DNA of 64,000 nt from Tamlana carrageenivorans (GTDB lineage Bacteria > Bacteroidota > Bacteroidia > Flavobacteriales > Flavobacteriaceae), in NCBI RefSeq assembly GCF_002893765.1, contig NZ_CP025938.1:2809501-2873500 (forward strand), given 5' to 3'. The position numbers and the translations under genes were made by a program. Of the stretch, positions 62,161-64,000 are shown one piece after another (position 1 is the first letter of the stretch; the number at the start of each line of letters is the position of its first letter). A model generated the notes under the pieces. The model did no database searches and was not told the origin of the DNA. It was given only the letters and a program-made list of their open reading frames with translations.

Positions 62161-62337
62161 ATGGAAGAAATTCTTTTAAGTCGCTATGATTTATTTATTA
62201 GTAAAAAAGTTAAAATACATCTCACAACTAACCTATCTGCATCAGAACTAGAACAGCATTATGGCAATCGAGTTAGAAGCAGATTAAGAGAAACCTTAAA
62301 TTTAATAGCCTTTAATAATAATTCAAACGACAAATGA
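62161..62337 (+). pseudogene. tail of a DnaC/IstB-like ATPase (relic 2)
   Basis: 58 residues beginning with ATG (MEEILLSRYDLF) and reading HLTTNLSASELEQHYGNRVR, then SRLRETLNLIAF. This is the same C-terminal segment as relic 1 at 61741-61884, without the P-loop. The initiator ATG looks accidental, since the family is four times longer. It is probably the remains of a plasmid, phage or transposon replication gene just before the HipBST operon. Confidence 0.6.
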
Positions 62338-62370
62338 AGTTAGTATAATCAACAAGTTATTACATACAAC

Positions 62371-62468
62371 TACACCCTAAAAGGTATAAACACAGCAGTG
62401 TTATAGTAATTATACCCTTTAAGGTATAATTATAAAATAATTCGCTATATTGTACCCATAAAGGTATA
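62371..62468 (+). promoter_or_regulatory. three TA operators, TATACC-N6-GGTATA, at 40-bp spacing
   Basis: Sites at 62371-62388 (TACACC-CTAAAA-GGTATA), 62411-62428 (TATACC-CTTTAA-GGTATA, perfect) and 62451-62468 (TGTACC-CATAAA-GGTATA). They repeat at exactly 40 bp, the last one ending 5 bp before the hipB ATG. They resemble HipB operators (TATCC-N8-GGATA) in design and should bind the antitoxin. Confidence 0.8.
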
Positions 62469-62473
62469 ATACA

Positions 62474-62713
62474 ATGGAATGGGATAGAGAAAACACCATA
62501 GCCCAATTTGTAAGGGATAGACGTAAAAAAGCAAATCTAACACAAGTAGAGTTATCAGACTTTACAGGTGTAGGCTTGCGTTTTGTGCGCGAACTCGAAC
62601 AGGGAAAACCAAATGTAATGACCGATAAAGTAAATCAGGTTTTATTATTTTTTGGACACACACTAACACCAACACCTATAAGCGATGAGACAAGGAGAAA
62701 TCTGGGTAAATAA
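62474..62713 (+). CDS. hipB: HipB-like XRE-family antitoxin
   Basis: 79 residues. A helix-turn-helix (FVRDRRKKANLTQVELSDFTGVGLRFVRELEQGKP, residues 12-46) and a short tail (LLFFGHTLTPTPI) are typical of HipB. It should dimerise and bind the three palindromes directly upstream, repressing its own operon and, with HipS/HipT, forming a toxin-antitoxin complex. It overlaps the next gene by 29 bp, a strong sign of coupled translation. Confidence 0.88.
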   Translation: MEWDRENTIAQFVRDRRKKANLTQVELSDFTGVGLRFVRELEQGKPNVMTDKVNQVLLFFGHTLTPTPISDETRRNLGK

Positions 62714-63002
62714 AACGTTAGCTGGTATATTAACCGAGGACGATAATGGCTATCATTTCAAGTATGAAAAAGCTTACCTAGAAAATGAAAGCACATTAGC
62801 TGTGAGTTTAACCTTACCATTGCAAGAAGAATCGTTTAGTGCCGAATACCTATTCCCGTTCTTCGATGGCTTAATACCGGAAGGTTGGTTATTGGACATT
62901 GTGCATAAAAATTGGAAAATAAATCCAAGAGACCGCATGGGTTTATTACTAACCACATGTAGAGATTGTATTGGTAATATTAGTATTATAGAGAAAGTAT
63001 GA
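62685..63002 (+). CDS. hipS: HipA N-terminal subdomain protein (HipS-like)
   Basis: 105 residues corresponding to the N-terminal subdomain of HipA: GEIWVNKTLAGILTEDDNGYHFKYEKAYLE, then LTLPLQEESFSAEYLFPFFDGLIPEGWLL. It is followed by the stop, where the HipT gene begins at an ATGA overlap. This split of HipA into two genes is that of three-gene HipBST systems, in which HipS is part of the antitoxin function. It appears intact. Confidence 0.8.
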   Translation: MRQGEIWVNKTLAGILTEDDNGYHFKYEKAYLENESTLAVSLTLPLQEESFSAEYLFPFFDGLIPEGWLLDIVHKNWKINPRDRMGLLLTTCRDCIGNISIIEKV

Positions 63003-63948
63003 ACTATTGTTTAGCATGTCATAAAAAACTAGAAGATGGCGAAACAAACTATCATCAAAACTGCCTATCAGTATTTTGGCAAGAAGACCCGCCTGTACAA
63101 CAATTAGACTATGAGCTATCTCAAATCGAAGCGTTAGCAAAAGAAAACGTAGCACAGCGCATCATTGTCACTGGTGTACAGCCAAAATTATCATTAGGTT
63201 TTACCGAAGAAAACGCTCAAAATAGACTAACCATTGTAGGCGCATTAAATGGCAGGTACATTTTAAAACCACCATTACACCTGTATCCACAAATGCCAGA
63301 AATCGAAGCGTTATCTATGTTATTAGCTCAAGCTTGTGGGATAGCAACAGTACCCTTTTTATTAATCCCTTTAAAAGATGATACTTTGGCTTATTTAACC
63401 AAACGTATAGATCGTACTGCTAATAATGATAAATACCCTATGGAAGATGCTTGCCAATTCACAGAACGACTTACAGAACATAAAGATCTTACGAGCAAAT
63501 TGCAAAAGGCATAATAACCTATGCACAAAACCCGTTACTGGATGCCGTAAAATTTTATGAGCAAGTTATTGTTTCTTTCCTTATTGGAAATAACGATATG
63601 CATTTAAAGAATTTTTCACTTATTGCAAAAGACAGTAAAAACTATGCATTGGCACCAGACTATGATATGGTAGCGGTTAAATTATTAATTCCGGAAGATC
63701 AAGAAGAATTAGCTCTAAACCTCAACGGTAAAAAACGAAAAATTAAACGTGTCGATTTTAACGAAGCTATGGCCAAAGCACAAATCCCAGCAAAAGCGAT
63801 TGAAAACCTATGGAACCGTATAGAAAAGGGCATGCAGCAATGGCAAGAATTAATTGTCTGTAGCTTGTTAAGTGATGAGAACAAAAGCACTTTAATAGCA
63901 CTAATAGAAATTAGAGCGAAGCAATTAGAATTAAATACTAAATTTTAA
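62999..63948 (+). pseudogene. hipT: HipT-like Ser/Thr kinase toxin, frameshifted
   Basis: The kinase part of HipA. It has an N-terminal Cys/His stretch (CLACHKKLEDGETNYHQNC) that may bind zinc, VQPKLSLGF for the nucleotide loop, YLTKRIDR, then a catalytic segment FLIGNNDMHLKNFSLI and the Mg motif APDYDMVAVK. Between EHK (about residue 162) and YEQIAKG the frame shifts at 63485-63489; comparison with the family's usual EHKYRGSYEQ suggests about 7 bases were lost. The catalytic half is thus out of frame. With HipB and HipS intact, the toxin is probably dead, unless recoding or a sequence error occurs. Confidence 0.8.
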
Positions 63949-64000
63949 TGCTAATAAATTACAAACACCTTACAAGGACTAATTCAAAAAGAATTATAAA

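Overview
The window looks like a chromosomal segment of a marine, red-algae-degrading member of the Flavobacteriaceae (Bacteroidota). The DNA is AT-rich. Genes lack Shine-Dalgarno sites, and the few recognisable promoters carry the Bacteroidota -7 box TAnnTTTG. There is a SusC/SusD pair, secreted enzymes end in type IX secretion (T9SS) sorting domains, and the enzyme set (GH117, GH86, three GH16, GH2, two GH3, two sulfatases, a P450 demethylase) is that of an agar/porphyran utilisation locus. I cannot name the species.

Region 1 (1-12150, + strand) is one long operon ending in a strong terminator. It holds the end of a Zn dehydrogenase, a KduD-like SDR, a sulfatase, an anhydrogalactose dehydrogenase, a second sulfatase, a GH3, the anhydrogalactonate cycloisomerase, an aldose 1-epimerase, a RhaT-like sugar transporter and GH117. 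Together they release 3,6-anhydro-L-galactose and galactose from agar oligosaccharides and feed the anhydro sugar towards 2-keto-3-deoxy sugar acids. Region 2 (12151-23293, +) is the outer-membrane part: SusC, SusD, a PKD-type glycan-binding lipoprotein, a GH16 agarase lipoprotein and a large FG-GAP/UnbV/BIG2 surface protein.

Region 3 (23462-28938) has an AraC regulator divergent from a four-gene operon: PfkB kinase, fucose-isomerase-like enzyme, class II aldolase and Zn alcohol dehydrogenase. This is an isomerase-kinase-aldolase route whose substrate is not fixed by sequence; L-galactose from porphyran is my proposal. Region 4 (28975-43917, mostly - strand) has a GH16 with a cadherin-like domain, a GH3, and an unusual operon of a solute-binding protein without signal peptide, two family III CoA-transferases, an enoyl-CoA hydratase and an aldehyde dehydrogenase. 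It continues with a GH2, an IclR regulator with a clear palindromic operator, and a GH16-CBM6-T9SS agarase. Region 5 (44029-49779) is the oxidative demethylation cassette for 6-O-methyl-D-galactose (P450, ferredoxin, ferredoxin reductase, alcohol dehydrogenase, esterase) with a divergent AraC regulator.

Region 6 (49787-54919) is an eroded polysaccharide-biosynthesis patch. It holds two UDP-HexNAc enzymes (TviB/TviC type), an unknown small ORF, one IS4-family element, an IS relic, and a broken aminotransferase gene cut off at a 48-bp hairpin palindrome. Region 7 (55002-61469) has a secreted GH86, then a Crp/Fnr-like regulator, a GlcG-like protein, a beta-propeller fused to a Dabb domain, and an SDR. 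Region 8 (61470-64000) is a gene graveyard with two tails of DnaC/IstB-like ATPases, followed by a HipBST-like toxin-antitoxin operon. That operon has three operators spaced exactly 40 bp apart, and its kinase gene is frameshifted. I saw no tRNA, rRNA or CRISPR.
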